Positions 15,426-23,845 of a DNA stretch of 64,000 nucleotides are shown piece by piece. Both the position numbers and the translations under genes were made by a program. How positions within the stretch are numbered: position 1 is the stretch's first letter; every line of letters starts with the position of its first letter. Origin of the DNA: Streptomyces sp. DH41. GTDB lineage: Bacteria > Actinomycetota > Actinomycetes > Streptomycetales > Streptomycetaceae. The notes below the pieces were generated by a model. That model did no database searches, was not told where the DNA came from, and saw only the letters and a program-made list of their open reading frames with translations. The DNA is taken from assembly GCF_029813785.1 (NCBI RefSeq), contig NZ_JARVKY010000024.1, positions 62,001 to 126,000 of the forward strand, given 5' to 3'.

Positions 15426-16298
15426 GTGACCGGCATCTCGGGAGATATCGCACGTGTCGGCGTGGTGGGCTGCGGCCAGATGGGGGCGGGCATCGCCGAG
15501 GTGTGCGCCCGCTCCGGTCTGGAGGTGATGGTCGCCGAGACCACCGGCGAGGCTCTGGAGATCGGCCGGACCCGGCTGTACAACTCGCTCACCAAGGCCG
15601 CCGAGCGCGGCAAGATCACCGAGGAGGAGCGGGACGCGACCCAGGCGCGGCTGAGCTTCACCACCGACCTCGGCGAGTTCGCCGACCGTGACCTGGTGAT
15701 CGAGGCCGTCGTCGAGAACGAGCAGGTGAAGACCGAGATCTTCCAGGTGCTCGACCAGGTCGTGACCCGGCCGGACGCGATCCTGGCCTCCAACACCTCC
15801 TCGATCCCGCTGGTGAAGCTGGCGGTCGCCACCTCGCGGCCCGACCACGTCATCGGCATCCACTTCTTCAACCCGGCCCCGGTGCAGCAGCTCGTCGAGC
15901 TGATCCCGGCGCTGACCACCTCCGAGGGCACGCTCAGCCGGGCGCAGCTCTTCACCGAGAAGGTGCTGGGCAAGCACTCCATCCGCGCCCAGGACCGCTC
16001 GGGCTTCGTGGTCAACGCGCTGCTGATCCCCTACCTGCTCTCCGCGATCCGGATGTTCGAGTCGGGCATCGCCAGCCGCGAGGACATCGACAACGGCATG
16101 GAGATGGGCTGCGCCCACCCGATGGGCCCGCTGAAGCTGGCCGACCTGATCGGCCTGGACACGGTCGCCTCGGTGGCGTTCTCGATGTACGAGGAGTACA
16201 AGGAGCCGCTGTACGCCGCGCCCCCGCTGCTCCAGCGCATGGTCGACGCGGGGCGGCTGGGCCGCAAGAGCGGGTCGGGGTTCTACTCGTACGGCTGA
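15426..16298 (+). CDS. 3-hydroxybutyryl-CoA dehydrogenase
   Basis: The 290-residue protein has the N-terminal NAD-binding motif VGVVGCGQMGAGIAEVCARSG and the catalytic region IVEAVVENEQVK, ASNTSSIP and HFFNPAPVQQLVELI, whose His is general base. It ends with GRLGRKSGSGFYSY, as short-chain 3-hydroxyacyl-CoA dehydrogenases do. It could serve butyryl-CoA/crotonyl-CoA precursor supply (ethylmalonyl-CoA or polyketide precursors) or fatty-acid breakdown. GTG at 15426 begins just before the Rossmann strand, and upstream in-frame sequence has no similarity. Confidence 0.92.
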   Translation: MTGISGDIARVGVVGCGQMGAGIAEVCARSGLEVMVAETTGEALEIGRTRLYNSLTKAAERGKITEEERDATQARLSFTTDLGEFADRDLVIEAVVENEQVKTEIFQVLDQVVTRPDAILASNTSSIPLVKLAVATSRPDHVIGIHFFNPAPVQQLVELIPALTTSEGTLSRAQLFTEKVLGKHSIRAQDRSGFVVNALLIPYLLSAIRMFESGIASREDIDNGMEMGCAHPMGPLKLADLIGLDTVASVAFSMYEEYKEPLYAAPPLLQRMVDAGRLGRKSGSGFYSYG

Positions 16299-16361
16299 CA
16301 CGGCAGTTGTTGGCCCGGCCTGGTGCTCCGGGTCGGGCCCCACTGACGGGCGAATTTTCCC

Positions 16362-16919
16362 TCACGACGCTTTTCTGTCACACCCATCCGACTTCTCGAC
16401 CGTCTTGGTGAAGGAGACGACCAGACGCTTCATGGCGTCGGCGTCCCTGTGGTCGGAGCCGTAGGCCTGAATTGCGGTGTACAGCTCGTTCCCGTACTTC
16501 TCGTCGACGCAGTCTTCCGTCTTGCCGAACGCCTGCCAGTCGGAATACACGTATCGCCCCCTGTACGCGGTCTCCTCCACCTCGTCGAGGGTCTGGCTGC
16601 GGAGCCAGTACGCCGTGTCAGCGCCGTCCGGCCACCAATCCTGGACCGTTCTGACGGCGAGCTTCCCGTCCACGGACACATCGCACCAGGTCGACGCGGG
16701 GTTGATGTCGGTTTTGACGGAGAGCTCCTGCCCCGGCGGGAGGAACGGAGTCAGCTCCTTGGCGTCGATCCGTATGCCGCAGAAGGTGTTCGGCACGGAG
16801 TAGTCCCTGGTTTTTTCCTCGGCACCGCAACCTGTGACCGCGAGGGCCAGGACTGCAAGCACGATGGCGGCGAAGGCCGTCCCGGAGCGTGGTCCGGTGA
16901 CCGATCGACGGCAGGTCAT
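16362..16919 (-). CDS. Putative lipoprotein
   Basis: The 185-residue precursor has a signal peptide and lipobox VTGC (AAIVLAVLALAVTGCGAEEK), so it should be anchored to the outer face of the membrane. The mature part has four Cys (FCGIRID, TWCDVS, EDCVDE, DGCDRK) that could form two disulfides. GAAAGG 8 bases before ATG at 16919 fixes the start. No enzymatic motif is visible. It lies just downstream of a possible DUF6571 gene remnant. Confidence 0.75.
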   Translation of the reverse strand: MTCRRSVTGPRSGTAFAAIVLAVLALAVTGCGAEEKTRDYSVPNTFCGIRIDAKELTPFLPPGQELSVKTDINPASTWCDVSVDGKLAVRTVQDWWPDGADTAYWLRSQTLDEVEETAYRGRYVYSDWQAFGKTEDCVDEKYGNELYTAIQAYGSDHRDADAMKRLVVSFTKTVEKSDGCDRKAS

Positions 16920-16943
16920 GGTGGTGCCTTTCGGAACTGCTCG

Positions 16944-17012
16944 GTTTCGGAGGAAGGTGTCGTTGAAGAAGGATGTCGCGGCGTCCGGGTTGTTGGCGAG
17001 GGCCTTGAGGTA
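16944..17012 (-). pseudogene. Possible remnant of a DUF6571-type gene
   Basis: Immediately before the lipoprotein, in the same frame, the sequence encodes YLKALANNPDAATSFFND followed by TFLRN. The NPxAATxFF pattern is typical of long alpha-helical DUF6571 proteins, which in streptomycetes often precede a small lipoprotein. Only about 23 codons remain, with no credible start and no further similarity upstream, so most of such a gene would have been deleted. The resemblance is from memory of the family and needs a search. Confidence 0.4.
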
Positions 17013-17105
17013 ACCGGTCCCGGGTTTCAACCGGTGTCCGTGCCCGTGTCGTTGAGCATCGTGTCGGGGACTCGGGCACCCCGTGATCACGCAGAGCGAC
17101 GTCCC

Positions 17106-17139
17106 GCGGGCCCGGTACCTGTCGAGGTGCCGGGCCCGC
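17106..17139. terminator. Strong hairpin, probable terminator
   Basis: GCGGGCCCGGTACC (17106-17119) pairs with GGTGCCGGGCCCGC (17126-17139): a 14-bp stem with one G-T wobble and a 6-base loop. It lies between the gene remnant and the plus-strand gene at 17270. It may be left over from the deleted neighbour or insulate the downstream gene. Confidence 0.65.
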
Positions 17140-17269
17140 GGCATTCACACGGCGTGTGCGACTCGGGCTCGCATATGCCGTACGCACACTCTCCCCACTC
17201 GCCCACCAGGCGGGTTGACTCACCATGCACATGCAAGGGATGTGAGACGACTACGGAAAGGAGCGGTTC

Positions 17270-17527
17270 GTGACCGCCGATCCCGAGCATTCCGTCGCCC
17301 AGGGAGAACTCGCGGAGTTACGACGCCGGCTGGACGTGGCCTACGCCCGCGTCGAGGGCGGGCTGGCCCTGCTCTCCCACCGCACCGAGGAGGCCGCCAA
17401 GGAGCTGGAGGACCTGAACGCACGGCTGACCACCCTGGAGCACGCCCGCTGGCCACTGCCCGCGGTCACGGTCGTGACGGCCGTGGGCGCCCTGGTCGTG
17501 GCGGTCTGGCAGGCCCTTGGACACTAG
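17270..17527 (+). CDS. Small coiled-coil membrane protein
   Basis: The 85-residue protein has a charged helix with heptad spacing (ELAELRRRLDVAYARVEGGLALL, then TEEAAKELEDLNARLTTLEHA) and one C-terminal membrane helix (LPAVTVVTAVGALVVAVWQAL). This is a tail-anchored coiled-coil layout with the coil in the cytoplasm. A GGAAAGGAGCG ribosome site precedes the GTG start. The function is unknown. Its stop shares CTAG with the convergent NUDIX gene stop. Confidence 0.75.
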   Translation: MTADPEHSVAQGELAELRRRLDVAYARVEGGLALLSHRTEEAAKELEDLNARLTTLEHARWPLPAVTVVTAVGALVVAVWQALGH

Positions 17528-18090
17528 GCACCGCCACCGCTCCGGCCGGGCGGGGTGTCCTGGCCGAGCCTGAGGTGGTGCAGCAGGAGTAACGCGGCCG
17601 CCATGTTGGCGGCCGGGACCTCCCCGCGGGCGACCATGTCGGGGACGAGCTTGAGCGGGACCCATTCCCGGCGGTCCGACTCGAAGTCGTCCACGGGGTG
17701 GCCGACGTACGCTCCCTCGTCGGCCCAGTAGATGTGGTGCCGGGCGTCGGTGAGCCCGTTGGACGGCTCCACGCTCATGAGGTGGCGCAGTGGTCCCGGC
17801 CGCCAGCCGGTCTCCTCCTCCAGTTCCCTGGCCGCGGCCACCGCGATGTCCTCGCCGTCCTCGACGACACCGGCCGCGAGTTCCCAGCCCCAGCTGTCGG
17901 TGATGAACCGGTGCCGCCACAGCAGGAGAACCTCGCTCGCCTCGTTGACGACCGTGGCCACCGCCACGGGACGCATCCGGATGAGGAAGTGGTCGAGATG
18001 CCGGCCGTCCGGTAGCCCGACGTCGGCGAGATTGACGCTGAACCAGCGGTTTGAGTACACAGTTTGTTCGTTCTGTTTCGTCCACTGCAC
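17524..18090 (-). CDS. NUDIX hydrolase
   Basis: The 188-residue protein carries a complete NUDIX box, G-x5-E-x7-RE-L-x-EE-x-G-W, within GVVEDGEDIAVAAARELEEETGW (about 79-101). The region before it (FLIRMRPVAVATVVNEASEVLLLWRHRF) and the following LMSVEPSNGLTDARHHIYWA resemble ADP-ribose pyrophosphatase-type NUDIX proteins. GTG at 18090 is chosen because AAGGAAGG lies just upstream and the homology begins with YSNRWFSV. The exact nucleotide substrate cannot be told. Confidence 0.88.
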   Translation of the reverse strand: MQWTKQNEQTVYSNRWFSVNLADVGLPDGRHLDHFLIRMRPVAVATVVNEASEVLLLWRHRFITDSWGWELAAGVVEDGEDIAVAAARELEEETGWRPGPLRHLMSVEPSNGLTDARHHIYWADEGAYVGHPVDDFESDRREWVPLKLVPDMVARGEVPAANMAAALLLLHHLRLGQDTPPGRSGGGA

Positions 18091-18205
18091 GGTTCTGCCA
18101 CCTTCCTTGAGTAGGTGGCAATATCGCAGCAGCAGCGGCCCGGCAGCAGGCGCACGACGGCCGCTCATGGCGCGGCGGTGGCGCGGGGTGGCCCGGGCCG
18201 GGAGG

Positions 18206-19546
18206 TCAGAGCGGTACGCGCAGTGCGCCGTCGATGAGTTCGGCGGCCTCGGCGGTGCCCGCGCACCCGTTGCGCACCAGGTGCTCGCGTACCGCGCGGA
18301 GTCTGTCGCGCAGGCGCTGGGACTCCATGCCACGGGCCTGTTCGGCCATCCGCACCGCGGTGGCCGCCGCCTTGTCGGCGTTGCCCTGCCGCAGTTCGAT
18401 CGTGCTGAGGATGGCGAGCCGGTGCACGCGGCCCCGGTCGTGCGCGGGGTTGTCGACCGCCGCCGCGGCGTGCTCTCCGGCCGCCGCGAGTTCGCCGAGG
18501 CTGAGCAGGGCCTCGGCGACCTGGACGTTGACCAGGCCGGGCTGGACATAACCGGTCTCGTCGGGTTCGTGACCGCGCCGGATGCGTTCGGCGGCCTGCT
18601 CGGCCCGCCGGATGCAGGACAGCGCGCTGGTGCCGTCGCCGAGGTGGGCGTAGGCTTTGGCCTGCATCGCGTACAGGTCGGAGCCGAGCGCCGGGGTGAT
18701 GTGCCGGCCGGCGGCGCGCAGGGCGGCCTCGGCGAAGGCGACGGCCTGCCGGTTCTCCCGCATGAACAGCGCCTGGTTGACCAGCAGCGCTATGACGTAG
18801 GCGCCCAGGCCCCGGTCGCCGCTGGCCTTCGCGAGCCGCAGGGCCTGGTGGAAGTAGCGTTGCGCGAGGCCGTGCGCGTCGGAGTCGTACGCGCAGATGC
18901 CGGCGACCGCGACCAGTCCGCCGGTGGCCCGGTGGAGCTGGCGGCCGGTGGCGTCGGTGTAGCCGCCGCGCAGCAGCGGGGCGGCCTCGGAGTTGAGGAA
19001 GCCGACGATGCGGGCACGGGTCGCCATGCCGCCGGCCTTGCGGTACATCTGCTCGTAGTGGGCGCGGGCGCAGCGCAGCATCTCCAGGTCGGCCGCGGTG
19101 ACCCGGTGCCGGCCGCCGCGGGAGACGTCCACGTCCTCGGGCGGGTTCTCCCACTCCCACACCGGCATCACGGCGGGCGTCCCGGTGAGCGCGGGGGCGC
19201 CGAGGATGTGCGGGCGCCGCTGCTGGTCGGAACGCCACAGGGCGGTCGCGCGTTCCACGAACCCGGACAGTGAGCCGGTGTGCGCGGAGGCCGGTTCGCC
19301 GGGCACGCCGAGGCCGATGTCGTCGAGTGTGACGGGCCGGTGCAGCCTGGACGCGAGGACCTCGCAGATCAGGTCGGGCACCTGGCCGCGCGGCCGCTGC
19401 CCCTTCAACCACCGTGCGACGGCGGTGTGTTCGTAGCGCAGCGCGAGCCCGCGCGCTCGCCCCGCCTGGTTGACGTGCGCGGCCAGTCCCGCGTGCGAGA
19501 TCCCGGCCTCGTCCAGGATCGCGTCGAGCAGGGTGTTGGGCTGCAT
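18206..19546 (-). CDS. NsdA-like transcriptional regulator with TPR repeats
   Basis: The 446-residue protein has an N-terminal XRE-like helix-turn-helix of the Streptomyces NsdA type (LLDAILDEAGISHAGLAAHVNQAGRARG, then YEHTAVARWLKGQRPRGQVPDLI) and a long TPR-like alpha-helical array from about residue 190, with repeated A-x2-Y-F/A-x2-AL patterns. NsdA of S. coelicolor, and paralogues of this gene, repress antibiotic production and development; a similar role here is inference. The start is ATG with GGGGGG upstream. Confidence 0.85.
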   Translation of the reverse strand: MQPNTLLDAILDEAGISHAGLAAHVNQAGRARGLALRYEHTAVARWLKGQRPRGQVPDLICEVLASRLHRPVTLDDIGLGVPGEPASAHTGSLSGFVERATALWRSDQQRRPHILGAPALTGTPAVMPVWEWENPPEDVDVSRGGRHRVTAADLEMLRCARAHYEQMYRKAGGMATRARIVGFLNSEAAPLLRGGYTDATGRQLHRATGGLVAVAGICAYDSDAHGLAQRYFHQALRLAKASGDRGLGAYVIALLVNQALFMRENRQAVAFAEAALRAAGRHITPALGSDLYAMQAKAYAHLGDGTSALSCIRRAEQAAERIRRGHEPDETGYVQPGLVNVQVAEALLSLGELAAAGEHAAAAVDNPAHDRGRVHRLAILSTIELRQGNADKAAATAVRMAEQARGMESQRLRDRLRAVREHLVRNGCAGTAEAAELIDGALRVPL

Positions 19547-19968
19547 GGGTGCCCCCCGGTGACTCGGTGCCGACAGCGTAGTGCGTCGGTCCTCACACGG
19601 GGTGTGAACGGAGTACGCGCATCCGTGGCGTGCGTGCGCTGTCGGGGAGAGTTCCCGGGCCGGTTGACTGAGCTGCCTCGAAAGAGGCCGGCCGGGCCGC
19701 CGGCTCCCCCTCGTACAGTGCGGCGGCCCGTGTCCACGCCGTCCGCCCTGCCACCTGCCCGACACTCCGCGGCGGGGCGGACGGCTCCGCCGGTTTCGCG
19801 GTACGGCTGATCGCCGTTCAGTGTGCGGGTGCGCTGTCGAGTGCGGCTCCGCGCCCTTGAAGGAACGTCACCTTGACGCCGAGAAGGGACGCGGGGAACT
19901 GCGCGACCAGCCACCGACTGCCCGCAGCCGCCGAACCGGCGGGAACCCCACGCCCCTTGGGCGGACCG
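19547..19968. other. Intergenic region between NsdA-like gene and pheT
   Basis: These 422 bases hold the upstream region of the NsdA-like gene (right side of that gene, minus strand), a GC-rich stretch without a supported gene, and dispersed repeat copy B near the pheT stop. Long antisense frames here are compositional. No clear promoter hexamers are visible. Confidence 0.6.
19886..19935. repeat. Dispersed intergenic repeat, copy B
   Basis: The core GCGGGGAACTGCGCGACCAG, followed by CCACCGACTGCCCGCAG, lies within 60 bases past the pheT stop. It is almost identical to the copy at 1251-1280. Confidence 0.6.
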
Positions 19969-22491
19969 TCAGCTCCGGAGCACCGCTCCAACACGCTCGC
20001 CCGCGAGGGCGACCGCCGCATCGCGGGCCGCGGAGGCCTCGTCGACCGTCAGCGTCCGGTCCCCCGCGCGAAAGCGCAGCGCGTACGCCAGGGACTTGCG
20101 TCCCTCGCCCAGCTGCTCCGCGTTGTCGTAGACGTCGAACAGCCGGATGGACTCCAGCAGTTCACCCGCGCCCTCGCGCAGCGCCGCCTCGACCTCCGCC
20201 GCCGGCACGAACTCGTCGACCACCAGGGCGACGTCCTGCGTGGCCACCGGGAACGTGGAGATGCCCGGCGCCTGCGGAGTGTCGTCGCCGACCCGCTCCA
20301 CGGCGTCGAGGTCCAGCTCCATCGCGCAGGTCCGCGCGGGCAGCCCCAGCGTCTTGAGGACGCGCGGGTGCAGCTCACCGGCGTGTCCGACGACCCGCTC
20401 GGCGCCGTCGACGGTGACCGTCAGCTCGGCGCAGCGGCCCGGGTGCCAGGGGCCGTACTGGCCCTTGCGGGTGCCCAGTTCGGCACCGGCCTCGCGGGCG
20501 ACGGTCCGGGCGGCCTCGACCGCGTCGGCCCAGTCGGCCGGACGGCCCTTGTCCCACCAGCCGGCCTGCTCGCGGGCGCCGGTCAGGACGACGGCGACGT
20601 GCCGCGGCTGGTCGGGAAGCGCGGCGTCCAGCGCGGCGAGGTCGTCCTCGCCGGGGCGCCGGTCGACGGGCAGGTTGGCGGCGATCTTCCGCTCGTCACG
20701 CGGGTGGAAGACCAGGCCGGTCTCGAAGAGCGCGAGGTCGTGTGCGCCCCGCCCGTCGTTGCGGCGCAGCGCGCCGAGCAGGCCCGGCAGCAACGTGGTC
20801 CGCAGCGCGGGCTCCTCGTCGCTGAGCGGGTTGACCAGCTTGACGACGCGGCGGGCCGGGTCGTCGGCGTCCAGCCCGAGCTGGTCGAAGACCCGCTCGC
20901 TGACGAACGGGTAGTTCGGCGCCTCGACGTAACCGGCGCCGGCCAGCGCGCGGCCGACACGGCGGTGCAGCCGCTGCCGGGAGGTCAGACCGCGGCCCGC
21001 CGGGGGCCTGGGCAGCGTGGAGGGCAGGTTCTCGTAGCCCTCCAGGCGGATGACCTCTTCGGCCAGGTCGTTCGGGTCGGTGAGGTCGGGCCGCCAGGAC
21101 GGGACGGTGACGATCAGCTCGTCCTGGCCGTACACGTCGCAGCCGACCTGCTGCAGGCGGCGTACGACGGTCTCGCGGCCGTACTCCACGCCCGCGACCT
21201 TGTCCGGGTGGTCGGCCGGGACGCTGATGGTGTGCGGCGCGGACGGGGCGCTGATCTCGGTGACCCCGGCCTCGGCGGTGCCGCCCGCGAGCAGCACCAG
21301 CAGGTCGACGGTGCGCTGCGCGGCAGCGGCGGCGGCCTGCGGGTCGACGCCGCGCTCGAAGCGGCGGGAGGCCTCGGAGGAGAGCTTGTGGCGGCGGGCG
21401 GTGCGGGCGATGGCCACCTGGTCGAAGTGGGCGGCCTCGATGACCACGTCGGTCGTCGCGTCGCCCCCGTTCTCGGCGGCGTCGTGGTCCGCGATCTCCG
21501 TGTTGGCGCCGCCCATGACGCCGGCGAGGCCGATCGGGCCGCGGTCGTCGGTGATGACGAGGTCCTCGGCGTGCAGCTTCCGCTCGGTGCCGTCGAGGGT
21601 GACGATCTTCTCGCCCTCCTCGGCCCGGCGTACGCCGATGGTGCCCTGGACCAGGGAGCGGTCGTAGGCGTGCAGCGGCTGGCCGAGCTCCATCATCACG
21701 TAGTTGGTGACGTCGACGGCGAGCGAGATCGGGCGCATGCCGACCTTCTGCAGCCGGCGCTGGAGCCAGATCGGGGAGCGTGCCTCGGTGCTGAGGCCGG
21801 TCACCGTGCGGGCGGTGAAGCGGTCGCAGCCGGTGGGATCGGCGATCTTCACCGGGTAGCCGTAGGCGTTCGGTCCTGGCACGTCGAGCAGGGCCGGGTC
21901 GCGCAGCGGCAGGCCGTAGGCGATGGCGGTCTCGCGGGCGACGCCGCGGATGGACAGGCAGTCGCCTCGGTTGGCGGTCACCGCGATGTCCAGGACCTCG
22001 TCGACCAGTTCCAGCAGCTCGATGGCGTCCTTGCCGACCTCGGTCTCCGGCGGCAGCACGATGATGCCGTGGGTGCCGTCGTCGCCCATGCCCAGCTCGT
22101 CGCCGGAGCAGATCATGCCGTGGGACGTCTTGCCGTAGGTCTTGCGGGCGCTGATCGAGAAGCCGCCCGGCAGGGTGGCGCCGGGGAGGACCACGACGAC
22201 CTTGTCGCCGACGGCGAAGTTCCGGGCGCCGCAGACGATCTCCTGGGGCTCGCCGGTGCCGTTGGCCTGTCCGACGTCGACGGTGCAGAAGCGGATCGGC
22301 TTCTTGAAGCCCTCCAGCTCCTCGATGGTCAGCACCTGGCCGACGACGAGGGGGCCCTTGAGGTCGGCACCGAGGTGTTCGACGGTCTCGACCTCGAGTC
22401 CGGCCGAAATGAGCTTGGCCTGGACGTCGCGGCCGGTCTGCGTGGCCGGCAGGTCGACGTACTCCCGCAGCCAAGAAAGCGGGACCCGCAT
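19969..22491 (-). CDS. pheT: Phenylalanyl-tRNA synthetase beta subunit
   Basis: The 840-residue PheT pairs with PheS as an alpha2-beta2 enzyme charging tRNA-Phe. Visible domains are the N-terminal [15 protein letters not shown], a tRNA-binding OB fold at about 40-150 ([27 protein letters not shown]), B3/B4 editing domain ([19 protein letters not shown]), B5 and a C-terminal ferredoxin-like anticodon domain ([21 protein letters not shown]). Its ATG shares one base with the pheS stop (TGATG), so the subunits are coupled. Confidence 0.98.
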   Translation of the reverse strand: [840 protein letters not shown]

Positions 22492-23612
22492 CAGATCTCC
22501 ATCCCGAACGGCCGGGTGAAGCGCACGTCACCCTCGACCATGTCTCGCATGTCCTCGACGTTGTGGCGGAACATCAGCATCCGCTCGATGCCGAACCCGA
22601 AGGCGAAGCCGCTGTACTTCTCCGGGTCGACGCCGCAGGCGGTGAGCACCCGCGGGTTGACCATGCCGCAGCCGCCGAGCTCGATCCAGCCTTCGCTGGA
22701 GCAGGTGCGGCAGGGCCGGTCGGGGTTGCCGACGGACGCGCCCTTGCAGACGTAGCAGAGCATGTCCATCTCGGCGGACGGCTCGGTGAAGGGGAAGAAG
22801 TTCGGCCGCAGCCGGGTCTTCATCTCCGCGCCGAAGAGCGACTGGACCATGTGGTCCAGGGTGCCCTTGAGGTCGGCCATGGTCAGGCCCTCGTCGATGG
22901 CGAGCAGCTCGACCTGGTGGAAGACCGGGGTGTGCGTGGCGTCCAGCTCGTCGGTGCGGTACACGCGGCCGGGGCAGATCACGTAGACCGGCAGCTCGCG
23001 GGCGAGCGCGGAGCGGATCTGCACGGGCGAGGTGTGGGTGCGCAGCACGACGCCGGACTCGGTGCCGCCGCCCGGGCCCTCGACGAAGAAGGTGTCGGCC
23101 TCGCCGCGGGCCGGGTGGTCCGGGCCGATGTTCAGGGCGTCGAAGTTGAACCACTCGGCCTCGGCCTCGGGGCCCTCGGCGACCTCGTAGCCCATGGCGA
23201 CGAAGACGTCCTCGATGCGCTCGGAGAGCGTGGTGAGGGGGTGGCGGGCGCCGGCCGGTACGCGGTCGTAGGGCAGCGTGACGTCCACGGCCTCCTCGAC
23301 CAGGACGCGCGCGTCACGCTCGGCCTCCAGCTCCTCCTGGCGAGTGGCCAGCGCCTTGTTCACGGCGCCGCGGGCCATGCCGACGCGCTTGCCGGCCTCG
23401 GCCTTGGCCTGCGGGGGCAGGGCGCCGATCTCTCGGTTGGCCAGCGCCAGCGGGGAGGTGCCGCCGGTGTGGGCGACCTTGGCCTCCTGGAGCGCGTCGA
23501 GGGAGCTCGCTGCGGCGAAGGCGGCGAGCGCCTCGTCCCGCATGCGCTCGATCTCTTCCGGTTTCAACGCCTCGACCTCGACAGGGTCGTAAGACTTATT
23601 CGGTGCCGACAT
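22491..23612 (-). CDS. pheS: Phenylalanyl-tRNA synthetase alpha subunit
   Basis: The 373-residue PheS has the N-terminal coiled-coil arm (residues 1-100), then class II motif 1 around RHPLTTLSERIEDVFVAMGYEVAEGPE, motif 2 with RTHTSPVQIR and GRVYRTDELDATHTPVFHQVE, and motif 3 SGFAFGFGIERMLMFRH. An inserted Cys cluster CYVCKG...CRTC has the pattern of a zinc site found in some bacterial PheS. The start is ATG; upstream in-frame sequence is not conserved. Confidence 0.98.
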   Translation of the reverse strand: MSAPNKSYDPVEVEALKPEEIERMRDEALAAFAAASSLDALQEAKVAHTGGTSPLALANREIGALPPQAKAEAGKRVGMARGAVNKALATRQEELEAERDARVLVEEAVDVTLPYDRVPAGARHPLTTLSERIEDVFVAMGYEVAEGPEAEAEWFNFDALNIGPDHPARGEADTFFVEGPGGGTESGVVLRTHTSPVQIRSALARELPVYVICPGRVYRTDELDATHTPVFHQVELLAIDEGLTMADLKGTLDHMVQSLFGAEMKTRLRPNFFPFTEPSAEMDMLCYVCKGASVGNPDRPCRTCSSEGWIELGGCGMVNPRVLTACGVDPEKYSGFAFGFGIERMLMFRHNVEDMRDMVEGDVRFTRPFGMEI

Positions 23613-23845
23613 CTCTTCCCGTGCTTCCGATTGTCCCCCAGCTGTCGCTGGGAGGTGCCCCGTGCTGATGGTCCCCGTCACCGGCTCGTGGACGAAGCGT
23701 CCGTGTGACGCGGCATCTCCGTGACGGAGCGTCTCCGTCCGATCGTCTCCGTCCGAGCGTCTCCGCCTGCAGGACACAAAGGTGCCAGAGGCCGAGTCTA
23801 ACGGGGTGAAGGAAGGCGAATGCGCCCGTGGGGTCCCGGACCGTC
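23613..23845 (-). promoter_or_regulatory. pheS leader with tandem 14-bp repeats and a hairpin
   Basis: This 233-base stretch before pheS contains three imperfect 14-base repeats (about 23729-23767, unit GAGCGTCTCCGTCC) and an inverted repeat CCCAGC-TGTC-GCTGGG (23638-23653). No Phe-rich leader peptide or T-box specifier structure was found. The role of the repeats is unknown. Confidence 0.4.

Noticed and set aside
19873..22755. 960-codon open frame antisense to pheT
   Set aside because: Same compositional cause; pheT on the other strand is unambiguous.
23613..23845. T-box riboswitch or Phe leader peptide before pheS
   Set aside because: No short frame rich in Phe and no T-box core was found; streptomycete T-boxes are mostly linked to ileS.
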